64,000 bases of DNA, taken from contig NZ_CP092415.1 in the NCBI RefSeq assembly GCF_023716465.1, forward strand, positions 1,031,501 to 1,095,500, in the 5' to 3' direction. A program made the translations under genes and the position numbers. Shown in pieces: positions 1 to 9,912 of the stretch (position 1 is the stretch's first letter; each line of letters opens with the position of its first letter). This stretch comes from Flagellimonas marinaquae (GTDB lineage Bacteria; Bacteroidota; Bacteroidia; Flavobacteriales; Flavobacteriaceae). The notes beneath the pieces were generated by a model. The model was not told the DNA's origin. It ran no database searches and saw nothing but the letters and a program-made list of their open reading frames with translations.

Positions 1-1078
<1,078 letters not shown>

Positions 1079-1106
1079 GATCATCAAACATCCCAATATA
1101 ATAGTA

Positions 1107-1136
1107 ACGCCCCGATGCAAATCGGGGCGTTTTTTT
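1107..1136 (+). terminator. Rho-independent terminator of groEL
   Basis: A 10-bp inverted repeat (1107-1116 with 1121-1130, GC-rich core CGCCCCGAT/ATCGGGGCG) closes a GCAA tetraloop and runs directly into seven T residues. It lies 29 bp after the groEL stop codon. Confidence 0.92.
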
Positions 1137-1177
1137 CTTGTTCAGATAAATAGCTCTCCGTGAGAGCCTAAACCAAG

Positions 1178-1273
1178 TTACTTCTTTTTACCAGTAGCTT
1201 GGGCAGTCTTCTTAGCAGCAGGCTTTATTGCTTTTGCTGGAGCTGACTTTCCATTTGACTTTGCTTGTTTCAT
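1178..1273 (-). CDS. Tiny lysine/alanine-rich basic protein (31 aa), histone-H1-tail-like
   Basis: An ATG-to-TAA frame of 31 codons encodes a peptide with 10 lysines plus many Ala, Ser, Gln and Pro, ending TGKKK. There is no hydrophobic segment or known motif. The composition resembles the Lys/Ala/Pro-rich tails of bacterial H1-like DNA-binding proteins, so nucleic-acid binding is a guess from composition only. It fills the gap between the groEL terminator and the metal cluster and stands alone on the minus strand. It may be a chance frame, but the strongly biased composition argues for a real gene. Confidence 0.42.
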   Translation of the reverse strand: MKQAKSNGKSAPAKAIKPAAKKTAQATGKKK

Positions 1274-1347
1274 CAGTCAATATATTAAAAACCGAAGTAA
1301 ATGTATCTCAGTTTTGAATCCGCCGATCTTATTTGGCTAAACATTAA

Positions 1348-2061
1348 CTAAAATTGAAGCAACATACTTACTGCCATCACCAACATTATAGCGTTTTCTA
1401 TGAAAGTTGCCTCGGTCATGGGCAGGTTCAACGCGGTTCCCAAACACGCACAGCGGATACTTTTTTTATCCAACAAAGATTTGGTTACCCCATAGGTAGT
1501 GATTCCCAAAATTACAATGGTCAAAATCAAAGCAAGTGGTATTTGAACTCTCATTAAAAAAAGTAGTCCCAGTGCCAATTCCAAAAACGGATACATTTTT
1601 CCATAAAAAGGCACAGCCTTGGCCAATGGATCGTACATTCTAAAACTTTCCGGAAAACCTTTAAGATCCAAAAACTTAAAAAAACTGAATACAATATAAA
1701 ACAAGCCCATAAAATCAAGCATGGCGTTATTGAAACTCCAATTCTGGTAATTCAACAAAATGGCCGCCGCGAACAAATACGCAAAAATCAAAAACAAGGG
1801 TCTTAATTGTTCCCATTTGGACTTTTCCATTGGTGCATCCATTGTTGTATGATTTTCCTCTTTGTCACCAATGGCATACTTATCGGAAAGGGCAGCTTCA
1901 AGTTTTTGCATTGAAACATGCCGGGACATGGTAATGGTTGCTTCCGCCTTCTCCAGGTCCACCTGCACATCCTGCACATCTTCCACTTTAGAAAGTTGTT
2001 CTTGTACGGAAGATGCACAGCCATTACAGGTCATTCCCTTTATGGAATACGTATGCTGCAT
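1348..2061 (-). CDS. HMA-domain / MauE-DoxX-like membrane protein
   Basis: A 237-residue protein with an N-terminal heavy-metal-associated domain (residues 1-65, metal-binding GMTCNGCA) joined to four hydrophobic segments (about 88-235) of the MauE/DoxX type. A CACLG motif near residue 205 lies in the loop before the last helix. HMA domains bind Cu(I) or similar soft metals through CxxC; MauE-like domains occur in thiol/disulfide and methylation systems. It is probably an inner-membrane metal or redox protein. Its start overlaps the stop of the upstream HMA gene by one base (TAATG), indicating translational coupling in the metal cluster. Confidence 0.82.
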   Translation of the reverse strand: MQHTYSIKGMTCNGCASSVQEQLSKVEDVQDVQVDLEKAEATITMSRHVSMQKLEAALSDKYAIGDKEENHTTMDAPMEKSKWEQLRPLFLIFAYLFAAAILLNYQNWSFNNAMLDFMGLFYIVFSFFKFLDLKGFPESFRMYDPLAKAVPFYGKMYPFLELALGLLFLMRVQIPLALILTIVILGITTYGVTKSLLDKKSIRCACLGTALNLPMTEATFIENAIMLVMAVSMLLQF

Positions 2062-2432
2062 TAGCGATGGTGTTTTTTGTGGGTTGAACTGTCGTCCGTA
2101 TTATCTTCTCTGTATTTACAACAAGGATGTACCGCATCATAAGCTTCTTGAGTCGCTTTTAATTCTTTTGTATCATGACCCACGGCAGCAATGGCGGACT
2201 TTATTTTCATACTATTGGTTTTTCTTTCGTCCATTACCAACGACAATTGGTGGGAGGCCACATCCCAAGTTGCATATTTTACTCCGGATACGTCCAAAGC
2301 GGCCTTTTCGATGCGCATTTTGCACATTTCGCACTTTCCATCGACCTCGAATGTCATTTTCTTGTTTTTGTCCTGAGCAAATCCCACAACGGAGATGAGC
2401 ATAATTACGAATACTGTGATTCCTTTTTTCAT
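2061..2432 (-). CDS. Secreted heavy-metal-associated (HMA) domain protein
   Basis: A 123-residue protein with a signal peptide (MKKGITVFVIMLISVVGFAQ, cleaved near residue 20) and one HMA-like ferredoxin fold whose metal site is CEMCKMRIE (residues 35-38). After it come a CC pair near residue 104 and a His-rich end (THKKHHR), both plausible extra metal ligands. It is exported to the periplasm and is likely a copper or other soft-metal chaperone or sensor. It lies 18 bp downstream of the TonB receptor gene and is coupled to the HMA/MauE gene. The metal specificity is not visible. Confidence 0.85.
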   Translation of the reverse strand: MKKGITVFVIMLISVVGFAQDKNKKMTFEVDGKCEMCKMRIEKAALDVSGVKYATWDVASHQLSLVMDERKTNSMKIKSAIAAVGHDTKELKATQEAYDAVHPCCKYREDNTDDSSTHKKHHR

Positions 2433-2450
2433 GGTATAATGTGTTACGAA

Positions 2451-4685
2451 TTAAATTTTAAATCTAAAGCCCGTATAGAGCATTCGCCCAAAAATAGGGG
2501 CATAAACTATAGTGGTATCAAAATAATTGCCAAAAGGGTCATCTGCTCCCAAAACGGCATTGTACTGTCTAAAATTAGTTAAATTCTCACCTCCAACATA
2601 AATTTCGAACTTGTCCGAGAACACTTTGGTAATCTGGGCATTCATCAAACTATAACCATCGGCAAACTCTCCCAATCTATACTCCATTGGATTGGCCGCT
2701 GTACTTGGCAAACGTTGTTCCCCCAATAAATTAAAGGTATAATCGAACCGCCATTGCGAACCATTTTCCTTAGGCTGGGTATTGTACCCCACATTTGTAA
2801 AGAAACGATGCCTTGCCTGTAATGGTTTTTGCTGCAATCCTGTTTGGTACTCCGTTTTTACATCGTAGAACTTATACGCCGTTCGCACTTCCACATTGGG
2901 CAGCACCCTGTGGTTCAGCTCCACTTGCAAGCTGTTTGCGTAGCTATCACCATCTAGATTGGTAAATTTTACTTCCCTCGGATTCTCCCAATCCACCACA
3001 ATTTGATTGTCGAAATCGGTTCTGTAAAAATCAACGCTGAAATCCCCAGGCCTATCGAACAATTTAAACTTTTGAATAAAGCTCAAACCATAATTAACCG
3101 CTTTTTCGGCATCAAAACCATAAATATCACCACCATTTCCATTTAACTGTATGGTTCTGGAAGAAGCGAACATTCTCTGGTTCTCGGCAAAAATATTGGC
3201 AGCACGCCTACCAATACCAAAGGAACCTCGAAAACTTCCATTTTCCCAAGGTGTGTAGCGCACATGAAGCCTAGGCGTGAAAAAATTTCCAAGTCTATTG
3301 TGCGTATCAAATCTTGCTCCTGCAGTAAGACTCAACTTGGCCAAATTGGTGTAACTATATTCAAAAAATGCCCCGGCAGAACGATCGGATCGCGCAAATA
3401 CATTTCCATTCACCAATTCATCGTAACCATCATAAGCAAAAGAAACCCCTGTTTTAAATTTATGCTTTGTATTTCCTATGATGGAGTTGAACATTAGGTT
3501 GGAATAGATGCTTTCATGATCAATATCGTAGGTATTGAAACCATAATAAGAGTCTTGTGCATGATGACTATAGGACGCTTGGAAACCAAAACTCTGGAAC
3601 GGCATTTCCGGAAACACATAGCCAAGTTTCACAGAACCATCAAAACGCTCTGTATCAATCTCGCTTCCCCATGCATTTGTGGTAAATTTATCCGTATCTG
3701 GATCAAACCCCGTTTGCCCTATCTGCTTTTCATCACTCAAATATCGGACATTGATAAAACTAACCCATCCCTTTTCCAAATCTTGATACTGCCAGCGGTT
3801 CATAATATTGATTTGATTGGATAAGGGATTGTCCAAAAAGCCATCATCGTTGTTATCTACCTCGGAATCCCTGCGATTACCATGAATGTACAATCCTGTA
3901 CTCCATTTATCCGACAAGGTGGTGTTCAAATGTGTGTTCAGCTCCAACCTACCATTTAAATTAGCGTAACCATTCACAAAAATGGGAACATCGGTGAGTG
4001 GTTTTTGGAGCTCTGTATTGATTTGTCCCGAAATACTTTCATACCCGTTGACCACACTTCCGGCCCCTTTGGTTATTTGGATACTTTCCACCCAAGTTCC
4101 TGGTGTAAACGTAAGGCCAAAGGATTGGGATGCACCGCGCACCATAGGAATATTCTCCTGTGTGATCAACAAATAAGGGCTGGTTAGCCCCAACATTTGA
4201 ATCTGCTTGGTACCTGTTAGCGCATCGTTGAAGTTGACATCGATAGCTGGATTTGTTTCGAAACTTTCCGAAAGATTACAGCAAGCCGCCTTTAAGAGTT
4301 CCGCGCTATTTACAGTAACTACATTTTGTGCGGAAAAGAAGGTTTTCTGCACGGCCTCCTTCTTTTGCTCTACCACGACTTCGTCCAGTGCATTCGAAGG
4401 CTTTAACCAGTGATGTATGCTTTTTGGACCGTTAACGGTCAAAGTGTCCGACTGAAAGCCCACAAAACTGATAACAAGCTTATTGTACTCTTTGGAATAA
4501 GGAATGGAAAAAGTACCATCCTCCAGGGTCATAGTCCCAATGGGAGAGCCCAGCCAGTATACATTGGCACCTGGGAGACCCAGATGTTTGTTTTCGGGAT
4601 TGGCTTCCATTACCATACCCTGAACAGTGTCTTGGGCCTTAGCCATAAATGGAAGACAACATAAAATGATCAAATATTTTTTCAT
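2451..4685 (-). CDS. TonB-dependent receptor of the metal cluster
   Basis: A 744-residue outer-membrane receptor. It has a signal peptide (MKKYLIILCCLPFMAKAQ), a carboxypeptidase-regulatory-like beta domain (about 20-105), a plug domain (about 115-225, with LITQENIPMVRG and ITKGAGSVVNGYESISGQI), then a 22-strand-type barrel ending in the aromatic C-terminus GFRFKI. A CC pair (LLKAACCNLSESFETNP) sits in the plug region. Receptors of this kind, found beside HMA proteins in Bacteroidota, are thought to import a metal or metal complex. It heads an apparent operon with the two HMA genes downstream. The substrate is inferred from context only. Confidence 0.9.
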   Translation of the reverse strand: MKKYLIILCCLPFMAKAQDTVQGMVMEANPENKHLGLPGANVYWLGSPIGTMTLEDGTFSIPYSKEYNKLVISFVGFQSDTLTVNGPKSIHHWLKPSNALDEVVVEQKKEAVQKTFFSAQNVVTVNSAELLKAACCNLSESFETNPAIDVNFNDALTGTKQIQMLGLTSPYLLITQENIPMVRGASQSFGLTFTPGTWVESIQITKGAGSVVNGYESISGQINTELQKPLTDVPIFVNGYANLNGRLELNTHLNTTLSDKWSTGLYIHGNRRDSEVDNNDDGFLDNPLSNQINIMNRWQYQDLEKGWVSFINVRYLSDEKQIGQTGFDPDTDKFTTNAWGSEIDTERFDGSVKLGYVFPEMPFQSFGFQASYSHHAQDSYYGFNTYDIDHESIYSNLMFNSIIGNTKHKFKTGVSFAYDGYDELVNGNVFARSDRSAGAFFEYSYTNLAKLSLTAGARFDTHNRLGNFFTPRLHVRYTPWENGSFRGSFGIGRRAANIFAENQRMFASSRTIQLNGNGGDIYGFDAEKAVNYGLSFIQKFKLFDRPGDFSVDFYRTDFDNQIVVDWENPREVKFTNLDGDSYANSLQVELNHRVLPNVEVRTAYKFYDVKTEYQTGLQQKPLQARHRFFTNVGYNTQPKENGSQWRFDYTFNLLGEQRLPSTAANPMEYRLGEFADGYSLMNAQITKVFSDKFEIYVGGENLTNFRQYNAVLGADDPFGNYFDTTIVYAPIFGRMLYTGFRFKI

Positions 4686-4777
4686 TAATTGGATTTAATT
4701 GAATTAGAACTAATTAAGCAACACATGTTGCGCCCGAATCAAAATTGAGACGGGTTAACGGTGGTAATTCAAAAAAA

Positions 4778-5188
4778 TCAAATTAAAAAGACCTGATCAA
4801 GAACATGAATATCCCTGATCAAAATGGGTGGTGGGTATTTTTCGTTGGGAACAGGAAGTTTCTCCAACGGAACAAAAAGATCGATGTAAGACTGCGTAAA
4901 TGCCACCAAAAATACCTGATGGTCCAAGTCAAGGTCGCTCCACGTCAATTTAAGATGATCTTGACCTTCTATGGTAAAGGATTCATCCTCACAACATGGG
5001 TTTTGGTAATCTTCTGAGTCTAAAGTGGCAATGGCAGATTCCATACCACAGTCCTCCGCATGGGCAAAAAAGGAAATGTCCATAACACGGCCCATACAAA
5101 GGTGCTTGTCCACCGTCCACGAGACTGTAGAAGCAAGAACCAAAACGGCCATGACCAAAGATATTATTTGTGAAAAAACCTTTTTCAT
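4778..5188 (-). CDS. HYC_CC_PP-type small secreted protein
   Basis: A 136-residue protein from the ATG at 5188; a TTG codon directly before it is a less likely start. It has a hydrophobic N-terminal signal (FSQIISLVMAVLVLASTVSW) followed by the landmarks of this Bacteroidota family: DKHLCMG (H-x-C), NPCCEDE (CC), and YPPP near the C-terminus. The function is unknown. Members commonly sit upstream of TonB receptors and HMA proteins, as here (92 bp before the receptor), which suggests a part in metal handling, with the cysteines and histidine as possible ligands. Confidence 0.8.
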   Translation of the reverse strand: MKKVFSQIISLVMAVLVLASTVSWTVDKHLCMGRVMDISFFAHAEDCGMESAIATLDSEDYQNPCCEDESFTIEGQDHLKLTWSDLDLDHQVFLVAFTQSYIDLFVPLEKLPVPNEKYPPPILIRDIHVLDQVFLI

Positions 5189-5318
5189 CAATCAACAAAA
5201 ATACAAATTCTAATTTTTACTTGGTTGTATTAACAAAAGTTTATCCCTTTTATAGAAGTAAGTTTATATTCCATTAACGGACCAATATACAATTGAATAC
5301 ATTTGCAAAAAAAATATC

Positions 5319-5771
5319 ATGCTAACATCATTGGGGCCAAAAGTGCTTGAAATTATCCAAAACGGAGACAAAACCGTAGATAACCGACTAGAGGAGATAT
5401 GCGAACTTTTACGGAGTAATGTGGACCATTACGATTGGGTAGGGTTTTATTTTAAGAATGGCGACAAGAGGGAACTAAAACTTGGACCTTATGCCGGTGC
5501 TCCCACAGACCACACTACAATCCCATTTGGAAAAGGTATTTGCGGACAAGTGGCAGAAAGTAACAAAAACTTTGTTGTACCCGATGTAGCCGCCCAGGAC
5601 AACTACATTGCATGTAGCATAACCGTAAAATCGGAAATAGTTGTTCCTTTGTTTGTAAACGGGGAAAATGTAGGTCAGATCGATATTGACTCCAACACAT
5701 TGGATCCATTTACTGCAGAGGACGAACACTTTTTGGAATTCATCAACGCCGAAGTGGCCAAAATTCTGTAA
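5319..5771 (+). CDS. GAF-domain protein, free methionine-(R)-sulfoxide reductase-like
   Basis: A 150-residue single GAF domain covering the whole protein. It resembles fRMsr (E. coli MsrC), which reduces free Met-R-sulfoxide in the cytosol. Conserved parts are DWVGFYF, the active-site loop GKGICGQVAES (Cys about 75), NYIACS (Cys about 107, matching the catalytic Cys118 of MsrC) and SEIVVPLFV...GQIDIDS. The third, resolving cysteine of MsrC is not evident. A -7-like TACATTTG lies at 5298-5305, just before the ATG. It is a monocistronic gene between the divergent HYC gene and purH. Confidence 0.86.
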   Translation: MLTSLGPKVLEIIQNGDKTVDNRLEEICELLRSNVDHYDWVGFYFKNGDKRELKLGPYAGAPTDHTTIPFGKGICGQVAESNKNFVVPDVAAQDNYIACSITVKSEIVVPLFVNGENVGQIDIDSNTLDPFTAEDEHFLEFINAEVAKIL

Positions 5772-5860
5772 AACTTCCCAATTTTGTTGATAAACCATAC
5801 TGTTTTTTAAGGCTAAATCGAGTACTTTTGCTTGCTTAAAAATCGATTTTTAAGACACTC

Positions 5861-7393
5861 ATGAGCACCGCAAAAAAAGCCACCTCTGCATTGATTTCCG
5901 TATTCCATAAGGACGGATTGGAACCTATTGTAAAAAAATTGGATGAATTGGGAGTAACCCTATATTCTACCGGAGGAACCGAAAAGTTTATCCGTGATCT
6001 CGGTATCGATGTGGTACCCGTTGAAGATGTTACCAGTTACCCCTCAATTTTGGGAGGTCGCGTAAAAACATTGCACCCAAAGGTATTCGGCGGTATTTTG
6101 AACAGACAGGACAACGACAGTGATGTTTCACAAATGAAGGAATTTGACATTCCCCAATTGGACATTGTAATCGTAGACCTTTATCCTTTTGAAAAAACCG
6201 TTGCCAGTGGAGCATCGGAACAGGACATCATCGAAAAAATCGATATAGGCGGGATTTCCTTGATCAGGGCAGCCGCCAAAAACTTTAAAGATGTACTTTG
6301 TGTATCTTCCATGGAAGATTACGAAGACTTTTTACATGTAATCACCGAAGGCAAGGGAAATACCACTTTGGAAGACCGTAAACGCTTTGCGACCAAAGCT
6401 TTTAATGTTTCTTCGCATTACGATTCTGCTATCTTCAATTACTTCAACCAAGAAAAAGAAGAAACCGTACTGAAGATTAGCGAGACCAAAGGCCAGGTTT
6501 TGCGCTACGGCGAGAATCCCCACCAAAAAGGATATTTCTTTGGCGACTTTGACGCCATGTTCACCAAGTTGCACGGCAAGGAACTATCCTACAATAACCT
6601 TTTGGACGTGGATGCCGCGGTAAATTTAATGGGTGAATTTAAAAATGATGACCCCACTTTTGCCATTCTAAAGCACAACAATGCATGTGGTTTGGCCACA
6701 AGAAACACCATTAAACAGGCCTATGTGGATGCCTTGGCCGGCGACCCAGTTTCAGCTTTTGGCGGAATTTTAATCTCCAATGTGGAGATAGACTCAGCAA
6801 CGGCAGAAGAAATCCACAAGCTATTCTGCGAAGTGGTTATTGCCCCAAGCTATTCCAATGAGGCCTTGGAGATTTTGAAAGGCAAGAAAAACAGGATTAT
6901 TTTGATCCAAAACGAAATTGAATTGCCTGAAACTTTGGTAAGAACCTGTTTGAACGGCGTTTTGGTCCAGGATAAAGATTCCAAAACCGATACTAAAGAA
7001 GATCTGAATCCTGTTACCGACAAAAAACCCACTTCCGAAGAAATAGAGGATTTGATCTTTGCTTCCAAATTATGCAAACACACCAAGAGCAATACCATAG
7101 TTTTGGCCAAGAACAGGCAATTATGTGCCAGCGGTACGGGCCAAACCTCAAGAGTCGATGCTCTTAACCAAGCGATACACAAAGCAAAGTCCTTTGATTT
7201 TGATCTAGATGGTGCCGTAATGGCCAGCGATGCATTTTTTCCTTTCCCGGACTGTGTAGAGATTGCGGACAAAGCAGGCATTAAAAGTGTGATTCAACCT
7301 GGCGGCTCCATAAAGGATCAATTGAGCATTGATTACTGCAATGAAAACGGATTGGCGATGGTGATGACTGGTACTAGGCATTTTAAACATTAA
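5861..7393 (+). CDS. purH: Bifunctional AICAR transformylase / IMP cyclohydrolase PurH
   Basis: Catalyses the last two steps of IMP synthesis: formylation of AICAR with 10-formyl-THF, then ring closure. The 510 residues are the usual length. The IMP cyclohydrolase (MGS-like) domain occupies about 1-195, with LYSTGGTEKFIRDLG and GGRVKTLHPKVFGGIL. The transformylase domain follows, with RYGENPHQKG, the catalytic KHNNACGLA, and the C-terminal PGGSIKDQ and TGTRHFKH. A -7-like TACTTTTG at 5823-5830 could belong to its promoter. It lies 56 bp upstream of mreB. Confidence 0.98.
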   Translation: MSTAKKATSALISVFHKDGLEPIVKKLDELGVTLYSTGGTEKFIRDLGIDVVPVEDVTSYPSILGGRVKTLHPKVFGGILNRQDNDSDVSQMKEFDIPQLDIVIVDLYPFEKTVASGASEQDIIEKIDIGGISLIRAAAKNFKDVLCVSSMEDYEDFLHVITEGKGNTTLEDRKRFATKAFNVSSHYDSAIFNYFNQEKEETVLKISETKGQVLRYGENPHQKGYFFGDFDAMFTKLHGKELSYNNLLDVDAAVNLMGEFKNDDPTFAILKHNNACGLATRNTIKQAYVDALAGDPVSAFGGILISNVEIDSATAEEIHKLFCEVVIAPSYSNEALEILKGKKNRIILIQNEIELPETLVRTCLNGVLVQDKDSKTDTKEDLNPVTDKKPTSEEIEDLIFASKLCKHTKSNTIVLAKNRQLCASGTGQTSRVDALNQAIHKAKSFDFDLDGAVMASDAFFPFPDCVEIADKAGIKSVIQPGGSIKDQLSIDYCNENGLAMVMTGTRHFKH

Positions 7394-7449
7394 TTTTAGT
7401 ACTTTAGCCGATAATTTTTTACCGTTAATCCGAAAAACAGACAATTTCT

Positions 7450-8478
7450 ATGGGATTCTTTGATTTCATGACCGAGGAAATAGCTATTGACCTTGGTACT
7501 GCAAACACCCTGATCATCCATATGGACAAAGTGGTGGTCGATAGTCCTTCCATTGTAGCTAGGGACCGCGTATCAGGAAAAATAATCGCGGTTGGTCGCG
7601 AAGCCAATATGATGCAGGGAAAGACCCATGAGAACATCAAGACCATTCGGCCATTGAAAGACGGGGTAATTGCCGACTTCGACGCTTCGGAGAAGATGAT
7701 GAACATGATGATCAAAAGCATTCCGGCCCTTAAGAAAAAATGGTTTCCACCGGCTCTTCGAATGGTTATCTGTATACCTTCCGGGATTACCGAAGTGGAA
7801 ATGCGTGCAGTACGTGAATCCGCAGAACGTGTAAATGGAAAAGAGGTATACTTGATCCACGAGCCCATGGCTGCGGCCATAGGTATTGGACTGGACATAA
7901 TGCAGCCCAAAGGAAATATGATAGTGGATATAGGCGGGGGTACTACGGAGATTGCCGTTATTGCCCTTGGAGGGATAGTTTGTGACAAGTCGGTAAAAAT
8001 CGCCGGAGATGTGTTTACCAACGACATCATTTATTACATGCGTACCCAGCACAACCTATATGTTGGTGAAAGTACGGCAGAGGCCATAAAAATTGAAATT
8101 GGTTCCGCTACAGAGGACCTAAAGTCGCCGCCAGAGGATAAATCCATTCAAGGGCGTGACCTATTGACCGGTAAACCAAAACAAGTGCACGTTTCTTATA
8201 GGGAAATCGCCAAGGCGCTGGACAAAAGTATCCTTAGGGTAGAGGATGCGGTTATGGAAACCTTGTCCCAGACCCCACCAGAACTGGCAGCCGATATTTA
8301 CAATACCGGAATTTATCTAGCAGGTGGCGGTTCCATGCTCCGAGGACTGGATAGAAGATTGTCCCAAAAAACAGATTTACCGGTATACATTGCCGAAGAT
8401 CCCTTAAGGGCTGTGGTAAGAGGAACAGGAATTGCTCTCAAAAATATTGAACGATACAAAAGTATTTTAATAAAATAG
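7450..8478 (+). CDS. mreB: Rod shape-determining protein MreB
   Basis: Bacterial actin homologue that polymerises under the inner membrane and directs the elongasome. The 342 residues are full length. ATPase motifs are visible: phosphate 1 DLGTANTLI near residue 13, phosphate 2 DIGGGTTEIAVIALGG near 165, and the adenosine motif GIYLAGGGSMLRG near 290. It is the first gene of mreB-mreC-mreD-mrdA-rodA on the plus strand. Confidence 0.98.
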   Translation: MGFFDFMTEEIAIDLGTANTLIIHMDKVVVDSPSIVARDRVSGKIIAVGREANMMQGKTHENIKTIRPLKDGVIADFDASEKMMNMMIKSIPALKKKWFPPALRMVICIPSGITEVEMRAVRESAERVNGKEVYLIHEPMAAAIGIGLDIMQPKGNMIVDIGGGTTEIAVIALGGIVCDKSVKIAGDVFTNDIIYYMRTQHNLYVGESTAEAIKIEIGSATEDLKSPPEDKSIQGRDLLTGKPKQVHVSYREIAKALDKSILRVEDAVMETLSQTPPELAADIYNTGIYLAGGGSMLRGLDRRLSQKTDLPVYIAEDPLRAVVRGTGIALKNIERYKSILIK

Positions 8479-8539
8479 GCCTGTTTTTAAAACAGTTCCA
8501 TTATTTTAAAGGTATTCAACCTGAGTAACATACGATTGC

Positions 8540-9355
8540 ATGCAACGCATCATCAATTTTGTACTACGCTATCGAAACGCATTTTTATATGCGTTTTTTG
8601 CGTTTATTTCTTTGGTGATGACCATTAGATCACATTCGTACCATCAATCCAAGTTTTTCAATTCATCCAAGTGGGTCACCGGCAGCATTTATGGAGCTGG
8701 TTCGGACGTTTCCTCCTATTTTAATCTGAAGGACGAAAATTCCAGACTGGTAGATGAAAACAGACGGTTGCGCAAGTTGTTGTTCAATTCGATCAGCGAC
8801 ACCATAACAGCATCTTTGGATTCGACCGAAATGCAACACGAAGTGCTCAGCGCCAAATTGATAAAGAACAGTTATATTTCCCCAAGAAACTATGTAACTA
8901 TAGACAAGGGTGCTCGGGATGGGGTGCACCAGGACATGGGTGTCATCACAACCGATGGGATATTGGGCATTGTAGAAAATGTTTCCAATAAATTTGCAAC
9001 AGTTCAAAGTGTATTGAACACAAAATCGAACATCAACGCAAAAATAAAGGGAACAGAATACTTTGGGTCACTGATCTGGGATGCCAAAGATTATACCGTG
9101 GTGCAGTTGGTAGATATTCCTCGATTGGTCCCTCTTGTTGTGGGGGACACTATTGTAACCGGAGGTATGTCGAGTATTTTTCCAGAGAACGTTCCTGTGG
9201 GTACCATAAAAAAATATGACCTTAACGATTCCAAGAGCTTTTACAATATTGATGTTGAACTCTTCAGCGACATGGCGAACATCAAAAATGTTTATCTGAT
9301 CGAAAATAAGGACAAAGAAGAGATTCAAGAACTTGAGGCAAGAACCATAGAATGA
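8540..9355 (+). CDS. mreC: Rod shape-determining protein MreC
   Basis: A 271-residue bitopic elongasome scaffold. One transmembrane helix lies near residues 12-30, followed by a periplasmic coiled coil (LKDENSRLVDENRRLRKLL) and the double beta-barrel MreC domain (YVTIDKGARDGVHQDMGVIT; VVGDTIVTGG). It activates PBP2 in the complex. Its stop overlaps the mreD start by 4 bp (ATGA), showing coupling. Confidence 0.95.
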   Translation: MQRIINFVLRYRNAFLYAFFAFISLVMTIRSHSYHQSKFFNSSKWVTGSIYGAGSDVSSYFNLKDENSRLVDENRRLRKLLFNSISDTITASLDSTEMQHEVLSAKLIKNSYISPRNYVTIDKGARDGVHQDMGVITTDGILGIVENVSNKFATVQSVLNTKSNINAKIKGTEYFGSLIWDAKDYTVVQLVDIPRLVPLVVGDTIVTGGMSSIFPENVPVGTIKKYDLNDSKSFYNIDVELFSDMANIKNVYLIENKDKEEIQELEARTIE

Positions 9356-9858
9356 ACAATACGGTAATCATAAATATATTCAGATTTGTATTGTTGGTCC
9401 TAACACAGGTTCTCATTTTTAACAATCTGAATTTCTTGGGTTTTATCAACCCCATGGTGTACGTTATCTTCTTTTATTGGTACCCTATTAAAGTGAACAG
9501 GGCCGTGTTTATGCTCACTGCGTTTTTGTTGGGCCTAACAATCGATATTTTTTCTGACACCCTTGCCCTTAATGCTTTGGCCTCTACCACCGTAGCTTAT
9601 TTAAGGCCGCCGGTTATGCGCTTTTGTTTTGGTATAAACTACGATTTTCAAAATTTCAGTTTTAAAAATACGACCAAGATCCAACGCATCACCTTTATGG
9701 CTTTAGTGGTACTGATCCATCATTTGATATACTTTTTCTTTGAAATTTTAAGTATTGCCCATATCCTGTTAATTTTGAAGAACGTTTTTGTGACAGGTGT
9801 TGTAACTTTAGTACTTTGTATACTGTTCAGTTCACTTTTTAGTCCAAGATCCGAATAA
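9352..9858 (+). CDS. mreD: Rod shape-determining protein MreD
   Basis: A 168-residue, very hydrophobic protein with about five predicted transmembrane segments. Its position between mreC and mrdA and its length fit MreD, the membrane partner of MreC and MreB. Sequence identity within this family is low in Bacteroidota, so the operon position carries much of the call. Recognisable parts are FINPMVYVIFFYWYPIKV and GLTIDIFSDTLALNA. Confidence 0.92.
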   Translation: MNNTVIINIFRFVLLVLTQVLIFNNLNFLGFINPMVYVIFFYWYPIKVNRAVFMLTAFLLGLTIDIFSDTLALNALASTTVAYLRPPVMRFCFGINYDFQNFSFKNTTKIQRITFMALVVLIHHLIYFFFEILSIAHILLILKNVFVTGVVTLVLCILFSSLFSPRSE

Positions 9859-9912
9859 AACCGACTTTTTTTCCGTTGCATATATACAGAGCCAAAAAAC
9901 ATTAGGCAGTTC

